Source: AP-15 sp963703665 (lineage in GTDB: Bacteria > Pseudomonadota > Alphaproteobacteria > ATCC43930 > CGMCC-115725). From it: 64,000 nucleotides of DNA. Numbering within the stretch: position 1 is the stretch's first letter; each line of letters begins with the position of its first letter. The stretch lies in NCBI GenBank assembly GCA_963703665.1, contig CAVPFB010000003.1:1-64000 (forward strand), given 5' to 3'. The notes under the pieces are model-generated. The model saw only the letters and a program-made list of their open reading frames with translations. It searched no databases and had not been told where the DNA came from. The position numbers were made by a program, and so were the translations under genes. Positions 8,162-17,444 of this stretch are shown in pieces.

Positions 8162-10039
8162 ATGCTGACCCTCTTCGAAGTGACCTACCGTATCGACCGG
8201 CGTCGGGCCTTGCTCGACCGGGCGAGCGCACAGATCCCCGAAGGGGCGAAGGTCGGGCTGGTCGGCCGCAACGGGGTCGGCAAATCGACGCTGCTCGATC
8301 TCATTCGCGGCGTCTTGCAGCCGGAGGACGGCGCGATCGAGCTGCCGCGCGGCTGTCGGGTCGGGTTTCTCGCCCAGGAGGCACCGGGCGGGATGGCAAC
8401 CCCGCTCGAAGCGGTGCTCGCCGCCGATCGCGAGCGCGCCCGCCTCTTGGCCGAGCGTGATGCCGAGCCCGCGCCATTGCGCGCCGCCGAGATCGAGACC
8501 CGGCTGGTCGAGATCGACGCCCATGCGGCGCCGGGCCGTGCCGCGCGAATCCTCGCCGGGCTCGGGTTCGAGGAATCGGCACAGCGCCGGCCGCTCGACG
8601 ATCTCTCCGGTGGCTGGCGGATGCGGGTGGCCTTGGCCGCGATCCTGTTCACCGAGCCCGATCTGTTGCTGCTCGACGAACCGACCAACCACCTCGACCT
8701 CGAAGCCTCGTTGTGGCTCGAGCGCTTTCTGCGCATCTATCGCCGCACCCTGATCCTGGTCAGCCACGACCGCCGCGTGCTGAATGCGGTGACGACGACG
8801 ACCCTGCATCTCGAAGGGGGCAAGCTGACCGTCTATTCCGGCGGGTTCGACGCCTTTCTGCGCGCGCGCCGGGAACAGGCGCAGCGGCTCGCGGTGGTTG
8901 CGCGACAGCAGATGAATGAGCGTGAGCGGCTGCAAGCCTTTGTCGACCGCTTTCGCGCCAAGGCGTCGAAGGCGCGCCAGGCGCAGAGCCGGTTGAAGGC
9001 GCTGGCCCGGCTCGAACCGGTCGTGCTCGCCGCCCGCGAGCCGCCGCCGCGCATCGCCTTTCCCGAGCCGCCGCGATTGAGCCCGCCGCTGATCACCCTC
9101 GAACGGGCGAGCGTCGGCTATGCCCCAGGCGAGCCGGTGCTGGGCCACCTCGATTTGCGGCTCGACCCCGACGACCGGATCGCGCTTCTCGGCGCCAATG
9201 GTAACGGCAAGACCACTTTCGCCCGGCTGTTGGCCGGGCGCTTGCCGCCGCTCTCCGGGCGGGTGACGCGGTCGCCAAAGCTCGCCTGCGGCTATTTCGC
9301 CCAGCATCAGATCGAAGAGATGCGGTCACAGCAATCGGCCTACGATCACCTGGCGGTGCTGATGCCGGACGCGCTGCCCGAGGCGGTGCGCGCGCGGCTC
9401 GGCGGCTTCGGCTTCGGCCAGGACAAGGCGTTCGTCGCGGTCGGCGATCTGTCGGGCGGAGAGCGGGCGCGGCTGAACCTCGCCCTCGTCACCCGTGATG
9501 CCCCCGCCCTCTTGGTGCTCGACGAGCCGACCAACCATCTCGACCTCGAAACCCGCGAGGCGCTGGTGCAGGCGATCAACGAGTTTGCCGGCGCGGTGGT
9601 GCTGATCAGCCACGATTGGCATTTGCTCGAGCTGGTCGCCGATCGGCTGTGGCTTGTTGCCGAGGGGACGGTGCGGCCGTTCGACGGCGATCTCGAAGAT
9701 TACCGCCGCCTATTGCTCGAGCGCGCCGGGCCGGCCGACCACTCGCCGACAGCCGCGGCCGACGACCGCCGGGCGGCGCGACGACGTGCCGCGGAAAAAC
9801 GGCGCGAGCTCGATCCGTTGCGGCAGCGCGCCCGCCGGGCCGAGGAAACGATCACCCGCTTGTCGCGGGAACGCGACGCGCTCGACCGGGGCCTTGCCGC
9901 CCCGAACGGTTCGCCTGCCGGCGGCGTCGCCATCGTCGATGCGCTCAAGCGCCGCGCCGAGATCGTCAGCCTGATCGTCCGCACCGAAGCCGAATGGCTG
10001 GCCATCGAGGAAGCGATCGAGGGCGGATCGGGCGAGTGA
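8162..10039 (+). CDS. ABC-F family ATPase (Uup/YheS-like)
   Basis: 625-residue soluble protein with two ABC cassettes and no membrane segment. Cassette 1: Walker A GRNGVGKST at 35-43, signature LSGGW at 148-152, Walker B LLLLDEPTNHLD at 168-179. Cassette 2: Walker A GANGNGKTT at 344-352, signature LSGGE at 430-434, second LDEPTNHLD after it. The basic helical region at about 232-300 between the cassettes is the P-site tRNA interaction linker of ABC-F proteins, which act on the ribosome. The charged, helical C-terminal tail (about 540-625) resembles the Uup/YheS coiled-coil. It stands alone after the ThDP/hydrolase pair with a 69-base gap. Confidence 0.95.
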   Translation: MLTLFEVTYRIDRRRALLDRASAQIPEGAKVGLVGRNGVGKSTLLDLIRGVLQPEDGAIELPRGCRVGFLAQEAPGGMATPLEAVLAADRERARLLAERDAEPAPLRAAEIETRLVEIDAHAAPGRAARILAGLGFEESAQRRPLDDLSGGWRMRVALAAILFTEPDLLLLDEPTNHLDLEASLWLERFLRIYRRTLILVSHDRRVLNAVTTTTLHLEGGKLTVYSGGFDAFLRARREQAQRLAVVARQQMNERERLQAFVDRFRAKASKARQAQSRLKALARLEPVVLAAREPPPRIAFPEPPRLSPPLITLERASVGYAPGEPVLGHLDLRLDPDDRIALLGANGNGKTTFARLLAGRLPPLSGRVTRSPKLACGYFAQHQIEEMRSQQSAYDHLAVLMPDALPEAVRARLGGFGFGQDKAFVAVGDLSGGERARLNLALVTRDAPALLVLDEPTNHLDLETREALVQAINEFAGAVVLISHDWHLLELVADRLWLVAEGTVRPFDGDLEDYRRLLLERAGPADHSPTAAADDRRAARRRAAEKRRELDPLRQRARRAEETITRLSRERDALDRGLAAPNGSPAGGVAIVDALKRRAEIVSLIVRTEAEWLAIEEAIEGGSGE

Positions 10040-10334
10040 ACGACGCGAAGGGCAAGAACCGCGCGGGGACGCGCCGCAGGGTTCCCATGCCGATGGCTCG
10101 CGGCTCGGGCGACGCGCCAGGTCGCCTCCGAGCCCGAATCGGCGCGCAAGAACCGCGCCGCGGCCGCGCGGCCGATGGCCGCACGCCAGCTCAGCGATCC
10201 TGATGTACTTTGACAGGCGCACCCAAAACAGTCTATTTCAGATGGGTGTCAGGGGTACTCTCGAATTGGGTTGGGGCGCCGCAGGCGAGGTGTGAGAGTT
10301 GCTGGACCGCGGCCCTCTGGGAGCAGACATTGCC

Positions 10335-10934
10335 ATGGCCGACAGTCCCGCGATCGCCGAACGCAACCTAGAAGCGACGACAAACATTTCGCTGAAGCGG
10401 GAGCCGGTTTGCTTCGCCTTTCTGTCGGCGCGCTCGGTTTCGTCGCCGATGCCGATCGATTCGATCAACCTCGATCTCGCCTCCGCCGATTATTTCGACG
10501 GGCGGGCCTCGTTGTGGACCGCGCTGGAAATGCGCTCTGCGGTCAGCAACGAATATCCGACCGCGCTGCTCGGGTTCGACGAGAGCTTTCTGCGCCCGTT
10601 TGCGCGGGCCCTGATCGAGGCCGCGACGACCCGCGCCGCTTACCGCATGACGATACTGCAGGAATTGCCGAATTCCGAACGCTGTCGCGTAGTCGAATAT
10701 GTGACCGGTCCGGGCAAGCCGCTGCAAGAGCTGGTGCTGCAGCCGTTCGACAATGTCGTGCTGATCAGCGCGGCGAGTGCCAAGGACAGCGATGAAACCC
10801 TGTTCCAGCTGCCGAGAACCGACAGCTTTCTACGCGCTTTCGCCAAAATGACCTATGTCGCCGATCAGACCTTGCACGATCTGCTCGACGATCTGGAACG
10901 TGTCGCCCGCCACCGCAAGCCGGCAACGGGCTGA
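10335..10934 (+). CDS. Uncharacterised 199-residue protein
   Basis: The ATG at 10335 begins MADSPAIAERNLEATTNISL. No signal peptide, membrane segment or recognised motif is seen. The composition is mixed alpha/beta and soluble, with an acidic C-terminal helix (QTLHDLLDDLERVARHRK). It resembles PAS-like or regulatory small proteins only in general composition, so I do not assign a function. It stands alone, with 295 bases before it and the convergent secreted-protein gene after it. Codon use is typical of the window, which supports it being real. Confidence 0.75.
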   Translation: MADSPAIAERNLEATTNISLKREPVCFAFLSARSVSSPMPIDSINLDLASADYFDGRASLWTALEMRSAVSNEYPTALLGFDESFLRPFARALIEAATTRAAYRMTILQELPNSERCRVVEYVTGPGKPLQELVLQPFDNVVLISAASAKDSDETLFQLPRTDSFLRAFAKMTYVADQTLHDLLDDLERVARHRKPATG

Positions 10935-11034
10935 CACTCCGAGGCGGGTTCGGCCCGGTTAGGCGGCGAACCGTGGGCGAGGGTTTTACCAACCCCTCGC
11001 CACACGCCGGGACAACAGGTTCGACGCGAGCGGC

Positions 11035-11532
11035 TTACTGCGGCTGCGACGGCGGGATGTACCCCGAGCCCGAGGGCTTGGGGCCGGGCTGGCGGTTGCC
11101 CGGCTGCATCGGCATCGGCTCACCGCCTGGAGCCGCCGGCGGCATCCCGGCGGTGCCGCCGCCCTGAATTCGGGCGAGTTCGGCGCGGTTCAGCTCAGCC
11201 GTCGTATCCCCGACCGCCCGTGGACCGTGATGGATCATCCGGCCATGCATCATGTGGTGGTAGTGGTGCATATGGGCCTGCCGGTGCATCGGCGGCATCG
11301 CCGAATTCGGCGCCGAGCCCGACGGCATCGTCGATGACGGCATCGCCGCCGGCGCGGGCTCCGCGGCCGGGGGCGCCGACGGCGCGCCGCCGCTGTACGG
11401 GGTCAGGCCTGGTCCGCCCGGGTTCGGTCCGGGCGTGCCCACCGCGTTTCCGCCACTGGGGTTCTGTGCCCACACTGGCGCGGCAATCACGAGCGCGGCT
11501 GCGACCGCAACGCCGTTCAAGAGATGCTTCAT
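11035..11532 (-). CDS. Secreted His/Met/Pro-rich protein
   Basis: 165-residue protein from ATG 11532, preceded by AAGGATC. The signal peptide MKHLLNGVAVAAALVIAAPV ends at AQ. The mature part is low-complexity and rich in Gly, Pro, Ala and Met. A central His/Met cluster (MHRQAHMHHYHHMMHGRM then IHHG) is followed by a short charged segment (TTAELNRAELARIQGG) that recurs in small secreted proteins of this class. The cluster could bind copper, silver or nickel, but this is inferred from composition only. It is monocistronic and convergent with the preceding gene. Confidence 0.8.
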   Translation of the reverse strand: MKHLLNGVAVAAALVIAAPVWAQNPSGGNAVGTPGPNPGGPGLTPYSGGAPSAPPAAEPAPAAMPSSTMPSGSAPNSAMPPMHRQAHMHHYHHMMHGRMIHHGPRAVGDTTAELNRAELARIQGGGTAGMPPAAPGGEPMPMQPGNRQPGPKPSGSGYIPPSQPQ

Positions 11533-12083
11533 GCTGGTGATCCTTTGTAGCAGTTCCGGATTGGCCAATTGTAACGCACGCTCGTCCCACCCCAAAGGGT
11601 CTCGACCCGGCCGCGGTGAGAACGACACGAGGTGCCGGCCTGTTCCGCGGACGCGCAACTTGCCGGTGTCGCGCATTCTCCGGCCAACGACCAATAATAT
11701 GGCTGCGCTCGTCTTCTTTCAAGCGCCGGGGTAGCTCAAAACGCACGGGAATAACGGGTAAAGCGATAAAGCCCGATCACTTTCTGCAGATCGGAACGAG
11801 CGACCCCGAGCCGAGCGGTGCATCGCCCGCATGCCGCTCCACGACTGCTGCGATGGCGATGCGTTTTTTGGGTCAATTCTCGCCGGCCCCATGGGCCCCT
11901 CCGGCAACAACGCGACGAGGTCGTCGCTGATCCCACGCGGTCGGGGCTCCTAGTCGGAACACCGGCGGACGCTCTGCCGTCTCGCAGTATTCGCGAGCGG
12001 CAGACGTGGCGGTAAGTTGAGCCGATCGCGACAACGATCATCCGGTAAAGCGATAAGCACGGCGACATCGGCTCCGACAGAGC
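11533..12083. other. Long intergenic region with a hairpin and a short direct repeat
   Basis: No convincing gene lies in about 550 bases between the His/Met-rich protein and the OmpA-like gene terminator. A strong hairpin, CTGCCG-t-CTCGC paired with GCGAG-CGGCAG, lies at about 11974-12003 without a following T-run. The motif GGTAAAGCGATAA occurs at about 11757 and again at about 12045 in the same orientation. The promoter of the secreted-protein gene should be in the first 150 bases. Confidence 0.4.
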
Positions 12084-12112
12084 AAAAAAAGGCCGCGGCG
12101 AGAGCCGCGGCC
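12084..12112 (-). terminator. Rho-independent terminator of the OmpA-like gene
   Basis: Read on the minus strand, a perfect 8-bp GC stem (GGCCGCGG/CCGCGGCC, 12091-12098 with 12105-12112, six-base loop) is followed by seven T residues (12084-12090). It lies 54 bases after the stop of the OmpA-like gene. A second hairpin at about 12116-12152 (GCCTGGA paired with TCCAGGC) stands in front of it. Confidence 0.9.
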
Positions 12113-12166
12113 GTGCCCTGCCTGGAACCCTCGCCAAAGGGCTCCAGGCAGTGGGCGATACTCCGG

Positions 12167-13307
12167 TTACGGGAAGACGATCTCGACGCGCCGGTTCTGC
12201 GGCTCGCGCACACCGAGCGGCGTCGGCACCCGAGGATCGTTCATGCCGCGGCCGGTGACGATCATCTCGTTGCGAGGCACGCCCAGACGTTCGAGGGCGA
12301 CCGCCACGGCGTTTGCGCGCCGCTCGGAGAGCCGCTGGTTGTACCCCGCCGAGCCGGACAGATCGGTGTAGCCGGTGACCTGGATCTGCACCGCGCCGCC
12401 CGCCCGGTAATGGTCCGCAGCGGCCTGGAGGATCTGCATCCCCTCCGGCGTGATGTTGTACTTATCCCAGTCGAAGAATACCAGGTAGACCTGATGCGGC
12501 GGCGGCGGCGGCGGCGCCGGGGGTGCCGGCGGCGGTGCTGCCGGCGGCGGGGCGCCAAACATCATCGTCAAGCTGGCGACGATATTCTGGGATTGGTATT
12601 TGAAGTTTGAAAACCCGGCGCAGCAGGTTCCGTCTCGCACGGAGTGCTTGCCGCTGATCGTGAACGTCGGCGTTGCCAGATACCGGTAATCGACATCCAG
12701 GGCGAGGGCCGGGTTGATCATGTAGCGGACGCCGGCGATCCCCTGATACCCGAACTGCCAAGTGTTGCCGTTCAGCGAAAAGGAGTCGATCCCGACTTTC
12801 TGGAGTTGTACCGGATTCCTCCCGGCCTGGTTCGACACGCCAGCGTCGAGATTGACCGCACCGATACCGGCCCCGATATGAGGCGTGATCGGCCATCCGA
12901 ACGTGAAGTCGTAAATCGCGTTGGTCATGATCGCATTGGAATGGAAATCGCCATTCACAATTTTGGACCCGGCCCCCAGGAAGCTCTGCACATTATTGTT
13001 ACGGTAACTGTATTCTTCTTCGAACCGCCACGGCCCCCACGCGTAGCCGCCGCGCACGCCGACATTGAAGCCGCTGTTGAACGTTGTGTTCGGCCTAAAC
13101 GTGACGTCTCTTCCCGTCCGATTAACGGCGGTGACGGTGCTGTTTTGGCTCGTTAGATGGGTCCACCCGCCCTCCGGACCCAGGTAGAACGCCCCCGGCG
13201 GAAAGGGGCCGAACAGATTTCAGATTCCCCAACTGCGCGTGCGCCTGGACACCACCGAGCGCCACGGCAAGCGCTACGCCGGCGCCTAACAGACCGCGAT
13301 TTGTCAT
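12167..13307 (-). pseudogene. OmpA-family outer membrane protein, one frameshift
   Basis: ATG 13307 starts a signal peptide (MTNRGLLGAGVALAVALGG to AHAQ). After about 18 more codons, a one-base shift in a run of G near 13200 is needed to continue with AFYLGPEGGWTHLTSQNS. From there an N-terminal beta-barrel with many aromatic-ended strands reaches about 12560. A Pro/Ala-rich hinge precedes a C-terminal peptidoglycan-binding OmpA domain (VTGYTDLSGSAGYNQRLSER) ending at 12167. The combined product would be about 380 residues, normal for such proteins. The break lies in a homopolymer, so a sequence error is quite possible. A strong terminator follows. Confidence 0.85.
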
Positions 13308-13665
13308 CCCTTACCTCCGGCCGCAGAATACGCGTGTGACGATGGTCGTCACGCCACCGTTGGCCGATCTTCTCCATCTACCGCCCCGATGGCAACCGGT
13401 TTTTGCTGTAACCAAGCCGCGTGCCCTAAAATCTCTGCAGAACGCAGAGTGTCGCGACATTTCTGCAACAATCTGATTAGACGCCGTTATTTGCCTTTGG
13501 TCACGCTGTGCTATTTTTACAACATGAGCGGCGGATCTGTGGTTTTCTGCATATCTGGCGGGTTCCGGCTGGAACCCGCGACCGCAATCCGGCGTTGCCC
13601 GCTGCCGCCGAGCCGCGATGCCCGGCGTCTCGCGCCCTATTCAACGTGCAGTAAATGGGCGAAGC
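13308..13665. other. Upstream region of the OmpA-like gene
   Basis: About 360 bases, unusually AT-rich for this window around 13430-13530, with a small hairpin CTCTGC-AGAAC-GCAGAG at 13433-13449. It must contain the promoter of the minus-strand OmpA-like gene and the 3' flank of the FAD oxidase. No gene is seen. Confidence 0.4.
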
Positions 13666-15282
13666 TCAGGGATCGATCAGCACGCCGGGATTGAACAGCG
13701 CTTGCGGATCGAGCGCGCGCTTTGCTGCCCGCAGCGCCGCCGCGAACAAGTCCGGCCGCTGTCGGTCGTACCAGGGGCGGTGGTCGCGGCCGACCGCATG
13801 GTGATGGGTGATGGTCCCGCCGGCGACGATCAGCGCGTCTGCGGCCGCGGTCTTGATCGCCCGCCATTGCCGCTCGAGCTCGCCGTGCCGGCCGAGCGCG
13901 TGGAACGAGAAGTATGGCGCCGGTCCGTCCGGGTAGACATGGGTGAAGCGGCAGGTGACCTGGCCCGGCCGGCCGGTCGCCTGGCGGATCGCCGCTTCGG
14001 TCGCGGCCTTGACGTGGTCGTGGAAGCCCTCGAACCGTTCCCAGGTGATCGCGGTCTCGAAGGTGTCGGCGATGATCCCGCGCCGGATCATTTGTTCGCG
14101 GGCATAGGGCATGCGGATGAAGGCGGTGCGCCACAATTCCGCGGCGCCATCGCGGTGGGCGTCGCGCGCGCCGGGGCTTTCCGGCGCGCCACCGTGATCG
14201 GCGCAGCATTCGAGCGCGCGGGCGACCCAGGCGTCGAGCGGATGGTCGGCCGATTCGAACCCCAGCACCAGGATCGCCGCATGGCCGTCGCCAGCGCCGG
14301 TGTTCGCCGCCTCCTGCGGATCGAGAATGCGGCAATTGGCCGGATAGAGCCCGGCCTGGGCGATCGCCTTGACCGCGCGCGCAGCGGTGAAGAAATCGGC
14401 GAAGTGGACCGCCCCTCCGGCGCGAAAGCGTGGCCGGTCCTGCAGCCGCATCCACGCTTCGGTGATGACGCCGAGAATCCCCTCCGAGCCGATCAGCATG
14501 CGGTCGGGGCTGGGCCCCGCGCCAGAGCCCGGCAGCCGCCGCGTCTCGATCGGCCCTTGCGGCGTGACCACGCGAAGGCTTTCGACAAAATCGTCGATAT
14601 GGGTATAGAGGCTGGCAAAATGACCGCCCGACCGGGTCGCGATCCAGCCGCCAAGGGTCGAGTATTCGAAGCTCTGCGGAAAGTGCCGCAGGGTCAGCCC
14701 GTGCGGCCGCAGCTGGTGTTCGAGCGCCGGGCCGAACACCCCGGCCTCGATGCGCGCGGCGCGCGAGGTCCGATCGATCTCCAGAACCCGGTCCAGATGG
14801 CGCAGGTCGAGGCTGAGCGCCGCCTTTTTTCCGGTGTCCTCGATCCTCGCCTCGACCCCGCCGACGACGCTGCTGCCCGCGCCGAACGGGATTACCGCGG
14901 CGTCTTCGCTGCCCGCCCAATCGATCAGCGCGGCAATTTCGGCTTCGCTCTTTGGATAGGCGACGAGATCGGGGGCAGCGGCGTAGTCGCCCAGGAGACC
15001 ACGCGCGTAATCCCGGAAGGACTTGCCGTAGGTATGGGCCGCGCGGTCGTAAGGCGCGCTCGAGCACACGAGGGCGAGCACACTCGGCGGCGCGATGCGC
15101 GGCGCGCGCAGCCGGATACCCGCGAGCGTCGGCGGCGCCGTCTCTTCGAACCTATCGACGCCAAAGAGCCGGCGATAGCGGTCGAGGGCGGCGTCCTCTT
15201 CCGCCGGCGTCATCCCTTCGCCCTCGCGCCCCCAGCCGAAATGCTTGAGCCGCACCTCGGTCGTCACGCTCGCTCCCGCCAT
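13666..15282 (-). CDS. FAD-linked oxidase, alkyldihydroxyacetonephosphate synthase-like
   Basis: About 538 residues of the VAO/PCMH flavoprotein family, most like alkylglycerone-phosphate synthases (AGPS) and their bacterial relatives. HFGWG near the N-terminus and YGKSFRDYARG lead into the FAD-binding domain: VIPFGAGSSVVGGVE for the pyrophosphate loop and GGWIATRSGGHFASLYTHID for FAD. The C-terminal catalytic part includes TITHHHAVGRDHRPW, an AGPS hallmark. The ATG at 15282 is chosen because GGGAG lies 8 bases before it; starts at 15300 and 15321 are possible. It could form ether-lipid precursors or oxidise a hydroxy acid, and the window offers no partner to decide. Confidence 0.88.
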   Translation of the reverse strand: MAGASVTTEVRLKHFGWGREGEGMTPAEEDAALDRYRRLFGVDRFEETAPPTLAGIRLRAPRIAPPSVLALVCSSAPYDRAAHTYGKSFRDYARGLLGDYAAAPDLVAYPKSEAEIAALIDWAGSEDAAVIPFGAGSSVVGGVEARIEDTGKKAALSLDLRHLDRVLEIDRTSRAARIEAGVFGPALEHQLRPHGLTLRHFPQSFEYSTLGGWIATRSGGHFASLYTHIDDFVESLRVVTPQGPIETRRLPGSGAGPSPDRMLIGSEGILGVITEAWMRLQDRPRFRAGGAVHFADFFTAARAVKAIAQAGLYPANCRILDPQEAANTGAGDGHAAILVLGFESADHPLDAWVARALECCADHGGAPESPGARDAHRDGAAELWRTAFIRMPYAREQMIRRGIIADTFETAITWERFEGFHDHVKAATEAAIRQATGRPGQVTCRFTHVYPDGPAPYFSFHALGRHGELERQWRAIKTAAADALIVAGGTITHHHAVGRDHRPWYDRQRPDLFAAALRAAKRALDPQALFNPGVLIDP

Positions 15283-15588
15283 TGCGCCCGCTCCCGGCAT
15301 CTTGACCGCGCCCGCCGTCACTCGGTCGGACGACGATCACAGCAACAATAGACTGCGGCCCGGAGCCGAACTAAGCTGCCGCCGCGTCCGGCGATCGCTG
15401 CCTGATCTGCCGCCAGGCGATCGGCGCCGAACCGGCGCGAAACGCACGGCCAATCGACCGGCGGCTGACGCGAGCTGCCCGGAGTCCGCAATTACAGCAG
15501 GAGGGTCGGTGCGCCAGTCGCCTGACACCAGGCAATGACGGGCTCCACGCATCCCGGCCGGGGGGCTGCCCTCGATCGACGCGGCGGT

Positions 15589-15846
15589 TCAGCCCAAAAG
15601 AAAACGGCTGCGGTCGGGGTGGTTCTCTGCCGCCGCCAAGACTTCGTCGACGGTTCCGCTGAAATGCCGGGCGAAAGCGTCGGCCTCCGCCGCCGCCTTG
15701 AAGTCGACGCGCACGAGCACCCCGGCGGCGCTGTCGTGACAGCTGAAGCTCGACGGCTCGAAGCGCCGCTCGTCGAGCCACACCCGCATCGCCGCCATTT
15801 GCGTCGACAGATCGCTCGATTTCAGAGGCAAAACCACAGTGCGCAT
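15589..15846 (-). CDS. Small conserved protein, 85 residues
   Basis: The ATG at 15846 opens MRTVVLPLKSSDLSTQMAAM and the protein ends FLLG. Sequence character is that of a compact alpha/beta protein: a strand, a helix with RVWLDERRFE, a strand (LVRVDFKAAAEADAFARHF) and a final helix. No membrane segment or signal is seen. I recall similar short proteins in alphaproteobacteria but no known function. It stands alone. Confidence 0.7.
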   Translation of the reverse strand: MRTVVLPLKSSDLSTQMAAMRVWLDERRFEPSSFSCHDSAAGVLVRVDFKAAAEADAFARHFSGTVDEVLAAAENHPDRSRFLLG

Positions 15847-16161
15847 CTTTCTGCCCGGATAGTTGCTCCCGCTAGGACCTTACCAGCCGCCCGCGTGCGG
15901 CGCCGCACAAAATCCCGACGCACACGCTTTTGTCACAACCCCGATGCCGATTTCGAAGACCGGTGGCCTTTCGGCGGGGACTGGCCTCCGGACCGGGTCC
16001 GGTGTACTGTCGCTTACGGAGAGACCCGGCTGGCCTTATTAACCGTTTGGTATATCGGGCCGGCTAAGTTCTCCGGGCGAACGTCGAAACCGAGCACTGA
16101 ACAGGTAGCAGGTCCCGGTGTGTGCTGACGGACCTTCGAGCCGAGAGGGCGCAACGATCGG
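15847..16161. other. Intergenic, no gene seen
   Basis: 315 bases between the divergent 85-residue gene and the MFS remnant. The promoters of both should lie here. No hairpin, RNA gene or open frame worth reporting was found. Confidence 0.35.
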
Positions 16162-17371
16162 GTGCGCCCGTTGCTAGCCCGCGGCGGCGGCGCTTCTCGA
16201 ACCGTGGTCGGCGTCGTCGCCTTCGCGCTGTTCATGGACTATCTGATCTACGGGTCTGCTGGTGCCGCTGTCCCCTATTCTCCGGCGTATGGCGACCAGC
16301 GAGGACAGCAGCTGGGCCTGCTCTATGGCGGGCTATTCGGTCGGCGTTCTCGTCTGCCACGCCGCTGTTCGGCTACCTCGGCGACCGGATCGGCTGCCGT
16401 CGGCCGATGATCTACGGGGTCATGTTGTCGGCGACGGCGCTCGCTTTGTTCTGGCTTCGCGCCCACCTTCTATTCTGCTGCTGCTGGGCCGCGTGCTTCA
16501 AGGAGCCGCGGCGGCGGCGACCTGGACCGCCGGCCTGGCGCTGATCGCCGAGCACTACCCGGCAAAGCGCGTCGAGATGATGGGCTATGCGCTGATGGGC
16601 AGTACCGCGGGTTCGCTGCTCGGCCCGATCATCGGCGGTTCGCTGTACGAGGTCGGCGGCTATGCCCTGCCGTTTGCGGCGACCGGCGTTCTGGTCGCCA
16701 TCGATGCCGGGATGTGCGTGTTTCTGCTGCCGCGGAACATGGGCAGCCGGCAGGCGAGCCCCGATATCCGGCTGCTCCTGCTCGACAAATCGGTCCTGAT
16801 GGCAGCCGCGGCGGTAGCCTGGCCGCGATCGGCTGGGGCATCATCGAGCCGCTGTTGCCGGCGCAGTTGGTTCACTCAGGGGTAACGTCCCTGGGTCATC
16901 GGACTGATCTTCACCGTTGCGATCGATCGCCTACGGCCTCAGCGCGCCGGTCGTGGCCTGGGTTTCGGACCGCATGCCGATTCGCTGGCTGATCGCCGGC
17001 GGCACCGCCGCGATGGCAATCAGCCTTGCCGTTCCTCAGTCTTCTACGAGGGCGCGATCCCGGCCGCGATCGGACTGTGCGTGGTCAGCGTCTGCTATGC
17101 CTTCATGCTCAATCCGACATCGGCAGAGTTGGGCAATGCCGTCGATCGCCGCGGCCTGTCCTGCTACGCGGCGGTCTATGCGATCTACAACATCGCCTAT
17201 GCCTTGGGTCAGATGGCGGCGAGCGGATTCGCCTCGGCGTCGGCGTCACGGTTGAGCTTCTTTCAGGTGCTGCTGTGCGTCAGCGGCGCAATGATCGTCT
17301 TCATCCCGGTTCTGCTTTTGCGGGATTCGTCCCTACCGCAAGCCTCCTCGCAACCCTCGGCGCCACGCTAG
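16162..17371 (+). pseudogene. MFS transporter, at least seven frame breaks
   Basis: A 12-helix major facilitator can be followed only by switching frame repeatedly: VVAFALFMDYLIYG, PLSPILRRMATSEDSSWA, LLYGGYSVGVLV, ATPLFGYLGDRIGCRRPM (loop 2-3 motif), LGRVLQGAAAAATWTAGLAL, GIIEPLLPAQLVHSGVTSL, AYGLSAPVVAWVSDRMPIR, and CYAFMLNPTSAELGN onward to 17371. The protein sequence within each piece is excellent, including the multidrug-type motif C region GSLLGPIIGG. Such preserved stretches with only single-base shifts suggest assembly indels rather than old decay. It lies 73 bases before the Rieske gene and may serve it as a transporter. Confidence 0.75.
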
Positions 17372-17444
17372 CCGATCGGACCCTCCGCCAAACCCCGTAC
17401 CGTTCGTCCCGCGATCGCCGGATACGTAAAGGAGCAAGTTCGGT

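Noticed and set aside
7601..9307. Minus-strand open frame of 568 codons
   Set aside because: Antisense to the hydrolase and ABC-F genes, which carry full motif sets.
10040..10334. GC-rich gap searched for a small gene or RNA
   Set aside because: Only shadow frames and weak self-complementarity (CGCGGCCGCG); nothing that can be supported.
15371..15781. Minus-strand frame of 136 codons overlapping the 85-residue gene
   Set aside because: Arg-rich shadow in a different frame from the better-supported small protein at 15589-15846.
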